Source: Aestuariivita sp. | GTDB taxonomy: Bacteria; Pseudomonadota; Alphaproteobacteria; Rhodobacterales; Rhodobacteraceae | DNA: 64,000 nt | Direction of reading: 5' to 3' | NCBI RefSeq assembly: GCF_021404545.1 | Contig: NZ_JAAWWD010000065.1 | Span: forward strand, 1-64,000 | Shown here: in pieces, positions 1 to 8,535 of the stretch | Numbering within the stretch: position 1 is the first letter of the stretch | Layout of the letters: the number at the start of each line of letters is the position of its first letter | Notes under the pieces: model-generated | Told to the model about the DNA's origin: nothing | Database searches by the model: none | What the model saw: the letters and a program-made list of their open reading frames with translations, nothing else | Made by a program: the position numbers and the translations under genes

Positions 1-159
1 TCGTGTAGCCCCAGCCGGCGCCGTGCCATGGACACGGATGAGGGCGTGCAAGCATCACCAGATCTCGGTCTTGCCCTACGGGTGCGGGTGGGCGGTTATC
101 CCCGCAGAAGCCGTGTCGAAACCAAGATGCATTGTGTGGCGTTGCCGGGCCAGGGCCTC

Positions 160-669
160 ATGGCGCGGGACTTCGACCGGCAGGTCGCGGAAATCCAAAT
201 CCGTGTTGCCGTTCTCAACAAGTACACAGTTCTTGGCATACCCATTACTGAGGTCGTAGGCTAAATCCGTCCGGGGAAAGGGGAAGTGCAGGCATGCCCC
301 GATTTGTGCAACAAAGCCGTTCCTTCCATATTGCCAAATTTTGACATGCTGCACTATGAAGAGCGCGCGATGGAGTTTGTCAGTTGGGCAGACTGGCTCG
401 ACAATTTCGGGCACAGCTTCTCGCGGCAAAGCGCAGGCTATCGGTTCTCGAACTATCAGTTCTTGTTGCAGGCGGCGATGGACGGCGAAGGCGTGGCCCT
501 GGCTTGGCAGCATTTGGTCGCGGATCGGATGGCGGCGAGTGAACTTGTGCAGGTCGGGCCCGCCTATCAAAGGCCCGAAGCAGGGTATTTCCTGGAGTAC
601 AGAGAAGATGGCAGCAATCGGGATCAGCTTGACCGGGTTCTTGCGTGGTTTCGACAGGCGGCAGGTTGA
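160..669 (+). pseudogene. Decayed LysR-family regulator, effector-binding part only
   Basis: From about position 160 the + strand frame resembles the effector-binding half of a GcvA-like LysR regulator (QIRV near 200, IRPGKG near 265, then MLHYEER and a C-terminal part with LLQAAMDGEGVALAW). An in-frame TAA at 262-264 interrupts it. The intact stretch after the stop could start at GTG 286 and gives 127 residues to the natural end at 669. No LysR winged-helix region is visible upstream inside the window, so it is a remnant whose 5' part is mutated or lies outside. An IS91-type element follows about 170 bases later. The C-terminal LysR resemblance is clear; how far the remnant extends to the left is not. 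Confidence 0.5.
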
Positions 670-838
670 AGCGCCGAGAAAAGGATCACCAAGTTCCGTG
701 AAGCGGTCGTTTGCCGCATCTGCGGTATCGACAAAACTGCGCTCGAGGACTAAGCCGCTCTCGCGGCAAGAGCGCTTATTGCTGGCGTTGCGCGCCACCC
801 CATCGGTTCAGATTTTGAGATATGAGCGGTCCGTCTGA

Positions 839-858
839 CGATTGAGGTTTCTCAATCG
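839..858 (+). promoter_or_regulatory. Perfect 8-bp hairpin before the recombinase ribosome-binding site
   Basis: CGATTGAG and CTCAATCG form a perfect stem around a GTTT loop. The hairpin ends two bases before the ribosome-binding site (AGGAGG) of the recombinase gene. It could limit translation of the recombinase or form part of an IS91 terminus; the sequence does not decide between these. Confidence 0.4.
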
Positions 859-872
859 GACAGGAGGTTCCT

Positions 873-1733
873 ATGACACAGGAGAAGATGAGCCCGCTGC
901 GTGCGCGGATGATCGAAGACATGCGTATTCGTGGGATGGCAGAGACATCGCAGAAGGCGCATATCCGAGCGCTGAAGGACTTCACCGCGTTCCTTGGACG
1001 CGCGCCGGATACAGCCACGCCAGACGAGCTACGCGCATATCAGCTTCATATGGCTGATACTGAGGTCACGCCGTCGGTCTACAATTCGCGGATCACAGCA
1101 CTGCGGTTCTTCTTTGGCATGACCTGCAACCGCGAGGACATGAAGAAGTACATGCAGTTCCGCACTGAGCCGCGCAAGCTGCCTATTGTGCTGAGCTTTG
1201 AGGAGGTTTCAGCGGTTTTATCAGCAGCCCCGGGGCCGGGTCTCAAGTACCGTGCTGCACTCGGCATTGGGTACGGCGCGGGACTGCGAGCATCCGAAGT
1301 CACCAATCTCAAGGTGCGGGATATCGACAGCGACCGCATGCTGATCCATGTTGAACGCGGCAAGGGCGGCAAGGATCGCGACGTGATGCTGTCTCCGTCT
1401 TTATTGGAGTTGCTACGCGACTATTGGCGGGAGGCGCGTCCTCAAGGCTGGTTGTTTCCGGGGCAAAGCCGGGTTGAACCCCTGTCGCCACGCTCTCTGA
1501 ATCGCGCTTTCAACTCGGCAAAAGCCATGGCGGGTATCAAGAAGCCTGCAACGCTGCATTCGCTCCGGCATAGCTTCGCCACGCATTTGTTGGAGGCCGA
1601 TACGGATGTGCGCGTGATCCAGGTTCTCCTCGGTCATGCCAAGTTGACCACGACGGCACGATACACTCATGTGGCCACCAAAACGCTGCGCAATGTGTCC
1701 AGCCCGTTCGAGCATATCCGGGATGTGACCTGA
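873..1733 (+). CDS. Tyrosine recombinase of IS91-type element
   Basis: Site-specific DNA recombinase of the phage integrase family, 286 residues. An N-terminal SAM-like core-binding domain (about 10-95) precedes the catalytic domain (about 105-280). The catalytic set is complete: Arg139 in GAGLRASEV, Lys164 or Lys167 in the beta-hairpin GKGGKDR, His229 and Arg232 in HSLRHSFATH, His255 in LLGH and the nucleophile Tyr264 in ARYTH. The start follows AGGAGG with good spacing. The neighbouring transposase 13 bases downstream indicates a transposon-borne recombinase rather than a XerC/D housekeeping enzyme. It looks intact and presumably active; its exact role in IS91 movement is not established. 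Confidence 0.9.
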   Translation: MTQEKMSPLRARMIEDMRIRGMAETSQKAHIRALKDFTAFLGRAPDTATPDELRAYQLHMADTEVTPSVYNSRITALRFFFGMTCNREDMKKYMQFRTEPRKLPIVLSFEEVSAVLSAAPGPGLKYRAALGIGYGAGLRASEVTNLKVRDIDSDRMLIHVERGKGGKDRDVMLSPSLLELLRDYWREARPQGWLFPGQSRVEPLSPRSLNRAFNSAKAMAGIKKPATLHSLRHSFATHLLEADTDVRVIQVLLGHAKLTTTARYTHVATKTLRNVSSPFEHIRDVT

Positions 1734-1746
1734 AGGGCGCGGCTGC

Positions 1747-2940
1747 GTGCCACGGCACGCGCTGGAGGTTGCCGACATCTTCCGTGATCATGGGCCTGCC
1801 TATCGGCGGGCCAATGCAGGGCACCTGAGCCTCGCGCAACTCAAGGTCATGTCGTCCATTGACGCCTGCCGGACAGAGGCGCTCGGCGGACATGTGGCAG
1901 CCTGCACCAAGTGCAACCACCAGCATATTGCCTACAACAGTTGCAAGAACCGGCATTGCCCCAAGTGCCAGGGACCGGCGGCGCGTGACTGGATGGCCGC
2001 CCGCGCCGAAGACTTGTTGCCAGTGGAGTATTTCCACCTGGTCTTCACGCTGCCAGCCGAGATTGCCCGCATCGCCTATTGGAACAAACGGGCGGTCTAT
2101 GGACTGCTGTTCAAAGCATCAGCCGAGACGGTAGCGACCATTGCTGCCGATCCCAAGCGCATGGGCGCGCGCGTCGGCATGACCAGCGTGTTACATACCT
2201 GGGGGTCAGCGATGACGCATCATCCGCATGTGCACATGATCGTGCCGGGTGGTGGGCTCTCACCAGACGGCTCCCGTTGGCTCGCTTGCAAGCCAGGGTT
2301 CTTTTCACCGGTTCGCGTTCTGTCCAGGCTGTTCCGACGGCAGTTCATCGACGGGCTGATGGCGCTGCACCGTGCGGGCAAATTGGCCTTCTTCGGCGAT
2401 ATGGGCGGGTTGGCAGAGGCGCAGCCATTCGCCGGTTGGCTTGCGCCCTTCCGCAAGGCCGAATGGGTGGTTTACGCCAAACCGCCGTTCGGCGGTCCCG
2501 AGGCAGTCCTAGCTTATCTGAGTAGGTACACTCACCGGATTGCAATCTCGAACAGCCGCCTCGTCAGCGCTGATGCCAAAACCGTGGCGTTCCGCTGGAA
2601 GGATTACCGGATCAAGCGCAGGGATCGGATGAAGGTCATGCGGCTTGCGACCGATGAGTTCATCCGCCGATACTTGATCCACGTTCTCCCCGACGGCTTC
2701 CACCGCATCCGACACTACGGCCTTCTCGCTTCCGCGCAGCGCAAAGCCAACATTGCGAAGATCCGGGCATTGCTCGGCGCACAAACGGCAACGCGAGAAG
2801 ACACACCCAGTGCCGAAACTGTCCCGCTGACATTGACAGAGCCATGCCCGGAATGTGGAGCGCACATGCGTATCATCGAGACATTCCGCCGAGGCCAAGT
2901 CCCGCGATCACGCGCACCACCCCGCAAGCAGGCCGCATGA
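1747..2940 (+). CDS. IS91-family transposase (HUH, Y1/Y2 type)
   Basis: Rolling-circle transposase of 397 residues with a GTG start. An N-terminal zinc-binding module contains Cys53, Cys56, Cys66, Cys71 and Cys74 (CTKC, then CKNRHCPKC). The metal-binding HUH motif is HPHVH (His161 and His163). The tyrosine motif YLSRYTHR carries Tyr257 and Tyr261, one or both of which would cleave and bind single-stranded DNA. A CPECG zinc-knuckle lies near the C-terminus. The reading frame is intact and has the usual family length. The upstream recombinase probably shares its transcript. Confidence 0.92.
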   Translation: MPRHALEVADIFRDHGPAYRRANAGHLSLAQLKVMSSIDACRTEALGGHVAACTKCNHQHIAYNSCKNRHCPKCQGPAARDWMAARAEDLLPVEYFHLVFTLPAEIARIAYWNKRAVYGLLFKASAETVATIAADPKRMGARVGMTSVLHTWGSAMTHHPHVHMIVPGGGLSPDGSRWLACKPGFFSPVRVLSRLFRRQFIDGLMALHRAGKLAFFGDMGGLAEAQPFAGWLAPFRKAEWVVYAKPPFGGPEAVLAYLSRYTHRIAISNSRLVSADAKTVAFRWKDYRIKRRDRMKVMRLATDEFIRRYLIHVLPDGFHRIRHYGLLASAQRKANIAKIRALLGAQTATREDTPSAETVPLTLTEPCPECGAHMRIIETFRRGQVPRSRAPPRKQAA

Positions 2941-3600
2941 CCAAAAGCTGGTTCATACCATCATCCGCACACCGGTGGGCCCAGCCACACTGGCCCAGCA
3001 CACTCGTCCAAAGCGACGCCAAAAGCAGCGCAGGGAAAGCTCAACCATTCATATCCTGGGCAGACAAAGGCCAAAGTCGCTCGCAAACCACGTGGTCCAA
3101 CGCCTCCATTGCCAGAACCGATGCCTCAGTCAGAGGCGCAGACCCAACCGAAAGCGCTCTTTCCCCATAGACCGTACCCAGACCCCGCCGCTTCCTCCCT
3201 GAGAGGTTTGTCAACGCGGGCCAAAGCCAATCCCAGCCGATAACGCGCGCAATGGCCCGCGTCGAAAAACCTTCATCCTTCGAGACCTTCGCCGCGATGG
3301 TCTTGAGTGGCAGGTTTGGGAAACATTGCCGTTCGTCCCGCCCAGTCCGAAGCGGTAAGAAGCGGGGCAAGGGATGAAGCGCGCTTGCGCGGCAATGGCG
3401 GCTTTAGACTATGCCTGTCATGGCTTGCAAGGGGAGGCTTGGAAGAGATTGCCGCTGCCTTCAGGTGGCAGTTCGCTTCGGTTTCCAGATTGGCGGCGGA
3501 GAGCTGGCTCGCCTGGCAGAAGGGTCCCGGCAATCCCTCGGGGCGCTGGGGGTGGTGTTCCATTCACCGGGGGGATCCGAACACAGGCCAACCACCCGCG
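2941..3600. other. Gene-poor stretch after the transposase
   Basis: There are 660 bases between the transposase stop and the bpt stop. The first 320 or so probably include the 3' terminus of the IS91 element, with a perfect 8-bp inverted repeat at 3216-3223 and 3253-3260. The rest (about 3300-3600) holds short open frames on both strands that resemble no protein I recognise. I read it as degenerate intergenic sequence. Confidence 0.4.
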
Positions 3601-4425
3601 TCATCCCTTTGACGGGGGCACCCGGTCGGGAAGCTGGATATTGGCCACCTGCTCGGCAATCGGGTCGGTCGAGAGAGGGTGCGTTTCAGACGAATAGGCC
3701 TGGGGGTTGCGCATCTTGCGCCACTCGCCGCCGACATAGATCTCAAGCCCGGAAAACTTGGCCTTGTACCCCATTTTCTGACTGCCCGGCACCCAATAGC
3801 CCAGATAGACATAAGGCAGGCCGTTTTCGCGGGCGATTTCGATATGATCGAGGATCATATACGTGCCCAGCGACAGGTTGGGATGGTGGGGGGAGTAAAA
3901 GCTGTAGACCATGCTCAACCCATCTTCCAACACATCCGTCAGGCTGACCGCGATCAGCGCTTTGGCCACCGGATCGGTGTATTCGACCACCCGCGAGCGG
4001 ATCGGCGTCTCCTCGATCATAGCGGCGAACTCGAACACATCCATGTCGGCCATGCCGCCATTTGCATGTCGCGCATCCAGATAATGCCGGAAGAGGGCGT
4101 ATTGATCCTCTGTCGCCCAAGGGGAGGTCGCACGGCGATCCAGATGAGTGTTGCGCCGCGCGGTGCGTTTCTGGCTTTTGTTCGCGGTAAAGGCCGCTAC
4201 ATCAATCCGGGCCGAGAGGCAGGCCGAGCAATCCGCACAGGACGGACGATACAACACGTTTTGCGACCGGCGGAAGCCCTGCTGCGAGAGGCTGTCATTG
4301 AGCCTTTCTGCATTCTCTCCCTGTAAGGCGGTGAACAGCTTCCTCTCCATCCGCCCTTCAAGATAGGGGCAGGGTTGTGGGGCCGTCACATAGAATTGCG
4401 GCGCAATCGGCAGGGTATGACGCAT
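3601..4425 (-). CDS. bpt: Aspartate/glutamate leucyltransferase (Bpt/ATE family)
   Basis: Transfers an amino acid from charged tRNA to proteins with N-terminal Asp or Glu, marking them for ClpAP through ClpS (bacterial N-end rule). The 274 residues match the family length. The N-terminal ATE domain has the typical Cys-rich segment [11 protein letters not shown] (about 60-70) following [11 protein letters not shown]. The C-terminal domain has the conserved stretch [10 protein letters not shown], then [10 protein letters not shown] and YLGYW. The start ATG gives the usual N-terminus. The gene is the first of a minus-strand set of conserved Rhodobacterales genes. Family assignment is firm; preference for Leu rather than Arg donor is inferred from the bacterial family. 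Confidence 0.93.
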   Translation of the reverse strand: MRHTLPIAPQFYVTAPQPCPYLEGRMERKLFTALQGENAERLNDSLSQQGFRRSQNVLYRPSCADCSACLSARIDVAAFTANKSQKRTARRNTHLDRRATSPWATEDQYALFRHYLDARHANGGMADMDVFEFAAMIEETPIRSRVVEYTDPVAKALIAVSLTDVLEDGLSMVYSFYSPHHPNLSLGTYMILDHIEIARENGLPYVYLGYWVPGSQKMGYKAKFSGLEIYVGGEWRKMRNPQAYSSETHPLSTDPIAEQVANIQLPDRVPPSKG

Positions 4426-4515
4426 AAGCTATCCTGATGGTGTCAGGAAAAGATAGCGTCCGGGGGTGCGTGCGCCAAGGGGTTTTGCAAAATCCACCGG
4501 GATCGGGCGCGTGGA

Positions 4516-4953
4516 TCAGGCCACAGCCCTGCGGTTGAGCGCCACCGTGCCCAGCACATGATCGGTCAGCCCCTGTCCCCGCGCCGTTGTCAGCATCAGA
4601 ATGATCGACAGCACCTGTGCCGGAAAGGCCGCGATGGACAGGCTGTATCCCAGCGTATGGGCAAAGGCCGTGCCCAGATCGAACCGCTCGCCATGCATGG
4701 TGCGAAACTCCAGCGCAAAAAGCTGCATGCCCCAAGTGGCCGATCCGTTGGCCAGCGTCACCGTGCGGTAGGCAAAGCCGATCACCAGCACCAGCGCGGG
4801 AAAGAAAAACAGGCCCGTAAAGGCCGTAAAGGGCAGCACCGCAACAGAAATCGCAACGATCAACACTGTGTCGACGATCCATGCCAAAAGGCGTTTGACA
4901 GGCACACCGTCATAGAATTGCGCTTGGGTCTCGGGGTCGGGCAGGTGGGTCAT
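4516..4953 (-). CDS. RDD-family membrane protein
   Basis: 145 residues. Near the N-terminus is VKRLLAWIVDTVLIV, which carries the Arg...Asp signature of the RDD family, followed by three predicted membrane segments (about 25-45, 46-66 and 95-118). The family is poorly defined; some members affect ion or osmotic homeostasis. ATG at 4953 is preferred because AAGGA lies upstream and a longer in-frame extension has no family resemblance. The gene lies between bpt and the DUF2852 gene on the same strand, with about 60 bases to the latter, so they may be co-transcribed. Confidence 0.85.
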   Translation of the reverse strand: MTHLPDPETQAQFYDGVPVKRLLAWIVDTVLIVAISVAVLPFTAFTGLFFFPALVLVIGFAYRTVTLANGSATWGMQLFALEFRTMHGERFDLGTAFAHTLGYSLSIAAFPAQVLSIILMLTTARGQGLTDHVLGTVALNRRAVA

Positions 4954-5014
4954 GTCTTGGAAGGTCCTTGCAGGGAAACGCCCCCGCACGAAGGGGGGCG
5001 TTTCGGAAGTGATG

Positions 5015-5467
5015 TTACGAGCGGTTTTTGCGCGGGCCGTCGTCATCCATATCATGGTCCATCTCGTCAGAAGCCTGACGGGCACGGTCTTCCATAAACT
5101 GGTCGAACTCGGCTTTGTCCTTGGCTTCGCGCAGACGCTCCAGGAAGCTTTCAAACTCGTGCTGTTCCTGTTCCAGACGACGCAGGGTTTCGGTCTTGTA
5201 TGCGTCAAAGGCACTGTTGCCGGTGGTGCGCATTGCGCTCATGCCGTGCTTGGTCCATGACCCGCGGCGGCTGCAGGATTTGTCGAACATGCGTTTGCTC
5301 CAGATCATATAGGCAAGAAAGGCAAGGCCGATGGGCCAGAAGAAGATAAAGCCAAGCACCATGGCTGCGATCCAGGCGCCTTTGCCTTTTGAGTCCAGCC
5401 ACGCCTCGCTCCGCGAGAGCCAGCTGTCCCGGCGGTGAGAGGTGGCAGAGGGGGCAAGGGTGGTCAT
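5015..5467 (-). CDS. DUF2852 domain protein
   Basis: 150 residues. One membrane segment (about 31-50, AAMVLGFIFFWPIGLAFLAY) is followed by IWSKRMF, the typical start of DUF2852. A long charged and probably coiled-coil helix follows (about 75-125, rich in Glu, Arg and Lys) and an acidic-basic tail. No enzymatic motif is visible and the function is unknown. An in-frame start 32 codons further upstream exists, but ATG 5467 has a GGAGA ribosome-binding site and the domain begins after it. Two 19-bp palindromes lie upstream, suggesting dedicated regulation. Confidence 0.82.
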   Translation of the reverse strand: MTTLAPSATSHRRDSWLSRSEAWLDSKGKGAWIAAMVLGFIFFWPIGLAFLAYMIWSKRMFDKSCSRRGSWTKHGMSAMRTTGNSAFDAYKTETLRRLEQEQHEFESFLERLREAKDKAEFDQFMEDRARQASDEMDHDMDDDGPRKNRS

Positions 5468-5510
5468 CTCAGGTGTCTCCAGTTCAGGTTGCATCTGTGG
5501 TTTTGGTTCA

Positions 5511-5529
5511 ATGTGAATGGGTTTCACAT
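5511..5529. promoter_or_regulatory. Operator-like 19-bp palindrome upstream of DUF2852 gene (proximal)
   Basis: ATGTGAATGGGTTTCACAT has perfect 7-bp arms, ATGTGAA and TTCACAT, around a 5-base spacer. It lies 44 bases upstream of the DUF2852 start codon. The same arms with one change recur at 5570-5588. The regulator is unknown. Confidence 0.55.
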
Positions 5530-5569
5530 TATGGAAGATCGGGCCGATGCGGCGCGCTTTCAAGAGATG

Positions 5570-5588
5570 ATGTGAAAGTTTTTTACAT
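5570..5588. promoter_or_regulatory. Operator-like 19-bp palindrome upstream of DUF2852 gene (distal)
   Basis: ATGTGAAAGTTTTTTACAT has arms ATGTGAA and TTTACAT around a 5-base spacer, the same architecture as the copy centred 59 bases away. The AT-rich sequence beside it (5580-5625) is the likeliest place for the promoter. Confidence 0.5.
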
Positions 5589-5724
5589 TGATCTGTTTTT
5601 TCTTTTTATATCATAATCTTATGCGTTGAAAATCGAGAGATCTTTCGCCCGGTGACTCGGGCGGGGGATCGGATGGCCGCGCGAATCCATGCGCCTGGCG
5701 GACCACGGATCTCTTTTTGTCGGG

Positions 5725-6363
5725 TCAGGGGCGCCAGGCCAGGAAGTTCGCGATCAGACGCAGGCCCGCGGCCTGGCTCTTTTCCGGGTGGAACTGCGTG
5801 CCGATCATCGTGTCGCGCGCAACGATAGCGGTGACGTCACCGCCATACTCCACATGGGCCAGCCTCTGGGCCGGATCCGCCACCCGCATCTGGTAGGAAT
5901 GGACGAAATAGGCGTGATCGCCGGTTACAATCCCCTCCAGCACCGGGTGCGGGTGGTCGATAATCAGATCGTTCCAGCCCATATGCGGCACTTTCAGCCT
6001 GCGGTCCGACGGGAGAATCCGCACCACGTCGCCCGCGATCCAGCCCAACCCCGGGGTGTCGCGATATTCACGACCCCAGCGCGCCATCAGTTGCATGCCC
6101 ACGCAGATACCCAGAAACGGGCGGCCGCGCGTCTCGACCGCTTCACAGAGTGCGTCAAAGAGACCGCCATGGCCACGCAGTGCCTCGGCGCAGGCCGGAA
6201 ACGCGCCGTCGCCCGGCAGAACAATGCGATCGGCGCGCGCCACCACATCCGCATCCGACGTGACGACAACCGTGCCGCCACCGGTCTCACGGGCCATGCG
6301 CTGAAATGCCTTTTCGGCCGAATGCAGATTGCCGCTTTCGTAGTCGATGATCGCTGTCAGCAT
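5725..6363 (-). CDS. hisH: Imidazole glycerol phosphate synthase glutaminase subunit
   Basis: Class I glutamine amidotransferase of histidine biosynthesis, 212 residues. It releases ammonia from glutamine for HisF, which makes imidazole glycerol phosphate and AICAR from PRFAR. The triad is Cys87 in GICVGMQ, His192 and Glu194 in QFHPEKS. The start DYESGNLHS is typical. It lies 4 bases downstream of hisB on the same strand, so the two are almost certainly translated from one message. hisA and hisF are not in the window downstream of it. Confidence 0.96.
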   Translation of the reverse strand: MLTAIIDYESGNLHSAEKAFQRMARETGGGTVVVTSDADVVARADRIVLPGDGAFPACAEALRGHGGLFDALCEAVETRGRPFLGICVGMQLMARWGREYRDTPGLGWIAGDVVRILPSDRRLKVPHMGWNDLIIDHPHPVLEGIVTGDHAYFVHSYQMRVADPAQRLAHVEYGGDVTAIVARDTMIGTQFHPEKSQAAGLRLIANFLAWRP

Positions 6364-6367
6364 GGCC

Positions 6368-6955
6368 TCAGAGCGCGCCCTTGGTCGAAGGCACCGCATC
6401 GGCGCGGCGTGGATCGGTCTCAACCGCCTCTCGCAAGGCGCGCGCGACCGATTTGAACGCGGCTTCGGCAATGTGGTGGCTGTTAAACCCATGCAGCGCA
6501 TCCACATGCAGCGTGATCCCGCCATGGGTGCTGAACGCCTGAAAGAACTCGCGCACCAGTTCGGTGTCGAATTGCCCGATCTTGGGGGTGGGCAGATCGA
6601 CATTCCAGATCAGAAACGACCGACCCGACAGATCAAGAGCCGTGCGCACCAGCGCGTCATCCATCGGCAAAAGGCACGCGCCATAGCGCCGGATCCCGGT
6701 CTTGTCGCCCAAGGCCTGGGTTAAGGCCTGACCCAATGCGATACCGGTGTCTTCGACCGTATGGTGATCGTCGATATGCAGATCGCCGGTGGCCCGGATG
6801 GTCAGATCAATCAGCGAATGGCGCGCCAGCTGATCCAGCATGTGATCGAAAAACCCAACACCGGTCCGATTGTCGTAGCGGCCCGAGCCGTCGAGGCCCA
6901 TCTCGACCGTAATCTCGGTCTCGGCGGTCTTGCGGGTGATCTGAGCGCGGCGCAT
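6368..6955 (-). CDS. hisB: Imidazoleglycerol-phosphate dehydratase
   Basis: Catalyses the sixth step of histidine biosynthesis, dehydration of imidazole glycerol phosphate to imidazole acetol phosphate. The 195 residues match the monofunctional enzyme without a fused phosphatase. Mn-binding motifs are present: [13 protein letters not shown] near residue 40, [14 protein letters not shown] near 70, and the second-half [21 protein letters not shown] 6955 gives the normal [11 protein letters not shown]-terminus and is preceded by a purine-rich ribosome-binding site. First gene of the hisB-hisH pair. Confidence 0.96.
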   Translation of the reverse strand: MRRAQITRKTAETEITVEMGLDGSGRYDNRTGVGFFDHMLDQLARHSLIDLTIRATGDLHIDDHHTVEDTGIALGQALTQALGDKTGIRRYGACLLPMDDALVRTALDLSGRSFLIWNVDLPTPKIGQFDTELVREFFQAFSTHGGITLHVDALHGFNSHHIAEAAFKSVARALREAVETDPRRADAVPSTKGAL

Positions 6956-7121
6956 GGGGCGGTCTCCTTTAAGGGTCGGGGCGCTTATAGGCGCCGCGCG
7001 GCGCGCTTGAAAGCCCTGCCGCCCAGATTGCGAAGCGGATGTGACCGCGCGACCCCGGCGGGGATTGCATGACGCGCACGGGCATGAGAGCTTGGCCACC
7101 GCAACCATCCACGAGGGGCCG

Positions 7122-7361
7122 ATGACCACCTGCGTCTTTATCCAGATCCGCTGCAAACCGGGCACGACCTACAAAGTGGCCGAGGATATCGCCCTGCGCG
7201 AAATCCATTCCGAGCTCTATTCGACCTCTGGCGAGTATGACCTGTTGATGAAGCTCTATATCCCCAACGATCACGATGTGGGCAAATTCATCAATGATGA
7301 ACTTCTGGGCATACCCGGGATCGAACGATCCCTCACAACGATGACGTTCAAGGTCTTCTAG
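7122..7361 (+). CDS. Stand-alone Lrp/AsnC ligand-binding domain protein
   Basis: 79 residues forming only the RAM (alpha-beta ligand-binding) domain of Lrp/AsnC regulators; the DNA-binding helix-turn-helix is absent. Features are [31 protein letters not shown] in the middle and a [15 protein letters not shown] end, close to small Rhodobacterales proteins of the same length. ATG 7122 follows GAGGGG and removes a non-homologous leader. Such proteins form oligomers and may sense amino acids or mix with full-length Lrp proteins; its partner is unknown. It is transcribed divergently from hisB. Confidence 0.85.
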   Translation: MTTCVFIQIRCKPGTTYKVAEDIALREIHSELYSTSGEYDLLMKLYIPNDHDVGKFINDELLGIPGIERSLTTMTFKVF

Positions 7362-7827
7362 ACCCAGCGACCGGCAAAGCAGGATTTTGCGCCCGACCGT
7401 CCCTCTGAAAAGACCACCGGCCACAATCCTGCCCCCTCCCGCGTTCTTCTTGCCGGAAATACGACCGCCGGAGGCTCCCACAACCGTCCATCGCGCTGCC
7501 GAATCAGGACGGGATCCCCAGATCCACATGGACCTCCTGGCAGATGTTGGATTCTGCGGCGTGCGGGTTACCCACAGCGCATCCCCTTTGTTCCCCTCAA
7601 AGTGATAATGCCCGGCATATGGCTGAGCGACCGAGAAGTCTCATTGGGTATTGAGTGCATTTTATGACATTTATATGCATAATTTCCCTGAGATGGGAGG
7701 ATGTGCCGTCTGAGATCACCAAGATTGTACAAGAAATAGCAATTGAAGAGCGTTTAGTGTCTGAACCCGTTGCACTTCTTTGCCATTTAGTGTCTTTTCT
7801 TCCCCGCTACCGGAGGGGAGTCGTGTT
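7362..7827. other. Non-coding region upstream of tupB
   Basis: No convincing gene. Positions 7600-7800 are AT-richer than the surroundings and probably carry the tup promoter. Repeated elements are seen there: a 10-bp direct repeat (7753 and 7786) and a loose palindrome with TTATG and CATAA arms at 7662-7682. Confidence 0.4.
7753..7795 (+). repeat. Direct repeat TTTAGTGTCT, two copies 33 bp apart, upstream of tupB
   Basis: TTTAGTGTCT occurs at 7753-7762 and again at 7786-7795. The spacing of 33 bases is about three helical turns, so both copies would face the same side of the DNA. They sit 30-75 bases upstream of tupB and could be binding sites for the HTH regulator encoded after tupA. Confidence 0.45.
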
Positions 7828-8535
7828 TTGGACAGTACAGGCAGTATCTTGATAACCGCCATGTCCCTCGTTGCCGGATGGGATCAGGCGCTGTCCGAGA
7901 TTGTCCTTCTGTCGCTTCAGGTCACGCTGAGCGCGGTCTTCGTGTCTTGTCTCATCGGGTTGCCCCTCGGCGCGATGGTTGGCGCATTCCGCTTTCCCGG
8001 TCGTCGGCCGGCGATCCTGATCATGAATGTCCTGATGGGTCTTCCCCCGGTTGTGGTCGGGCTGATGGTCTACCTGATGTTGTCGGCCTCGGGCCCGATG
8101 GGCGTGCTGGGCCTGCTCTACACGCCCACGGCGATGATCATCGCGCAGACGGTGCTGGTGACCCCGATCGTCGCGGCGCTCTCGCGCCAGGTTGTCGAGG
8201 ATCTGCATCAGGAGTATTCCGAACAGTTCACCTCGATGGGGGTGGGGCCGCTGCAACGGATCATGGCGCTTTTGTGGGATGCGCGGTTCAGCCTGCTGAC
8301 GGTTGTGCTGGCCGGCTTCGGCCGGGCGGTGGCCGAAGTGGGCGCGGTGATGATCGTCGGCGGCAACATCAACCATGTGACCCGCGTGATGACCACGGCC
8401 ATCGCGCTGGAGACTTCGAAGGGAGATCTCGAGCTGGCGCTGGCCCTGGGCCTTGTGCTGTTGCTGATCGCCTTGCTGGTCAATCTGGTTGTGATGACGG
8501 TGCGTGGCACCGCGGCGAGGGCATCTTATGCGTGA
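7828..8535 (+). CDS. tupB: Tungstate ABC transporter permease
   Basis: Inner-membrane channel of a tungstate importer, 235 residues from TTG 7828. About five membrane segments (LLSLQVTLSAVFVSCLIGLPLGA, ILIMNVLMGLPPVVVGLMVYLML and others). The EAA-type cytoplasmic loop near residue 130 has MGVGPLQRIMALLWDARF. The C-terminal part GRAVAEVGAVMIVGGNI is typical of TupB/WtpB-like permeases. TTG 7828 is chosen because GGAGG lies 11 bases upstream; ATG 7861 is an alternative without a clear ribosome-binding site. Its stop overlaps the tupC start. Confidence 0.88.
   Translation: MDSTGSILITAMSLVAGWDQALSEIVLLSLQVTLSAVFVSCLIGLPLGAMVGAFRFPGRRPAILIMNVLMGLPPVVVGLMVYLMLSASGPMGVLGLLYTPTAMIIAQTVLVTPIVAALSRQVVEDLHQEYSEQFTSMGVGPLQRIMALLWDARFSLLTVVLAGFGRAVAEVGAVMIVGGNINHVTRVMTTAIALETSKGDLELALALGLVLLLIALLVNLVVMTVRGTAARASYA

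Larger units (their letters stand above)
839..3262 (+). mobile_element. IS91-family insertion element (boundaries approximate)
   Basis: A tyrosine recombinase gene is followed 13 bases later by an IS91-type HUH transposase gene on the same strand. This two-gene arrangement is known for a subgroup of IS91 elements. The proposed left edge is a perfect 8-bp hairpin just before the recombinase. The proposed right edge is an inverted repeat (GCGGGCCA at 3216-3223, TGGCCCGC at 3253-3260) beyond the transposase. IS91 elements move by rolling-circle transposition and make no target duplication, so the ends cannot be confirmed from one copy. The flanks are a decayed LysR gene and non-coding sequence before bpt, so no intact gene appears to be disrupted. 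Confidence 0.5.

Noticed and set aside
3041-3370. Minus-strand 109-codon frame after the transposase
   Set aside because: Contains no recognisable domain and overlaps the likely IS91 terminus; judged random.
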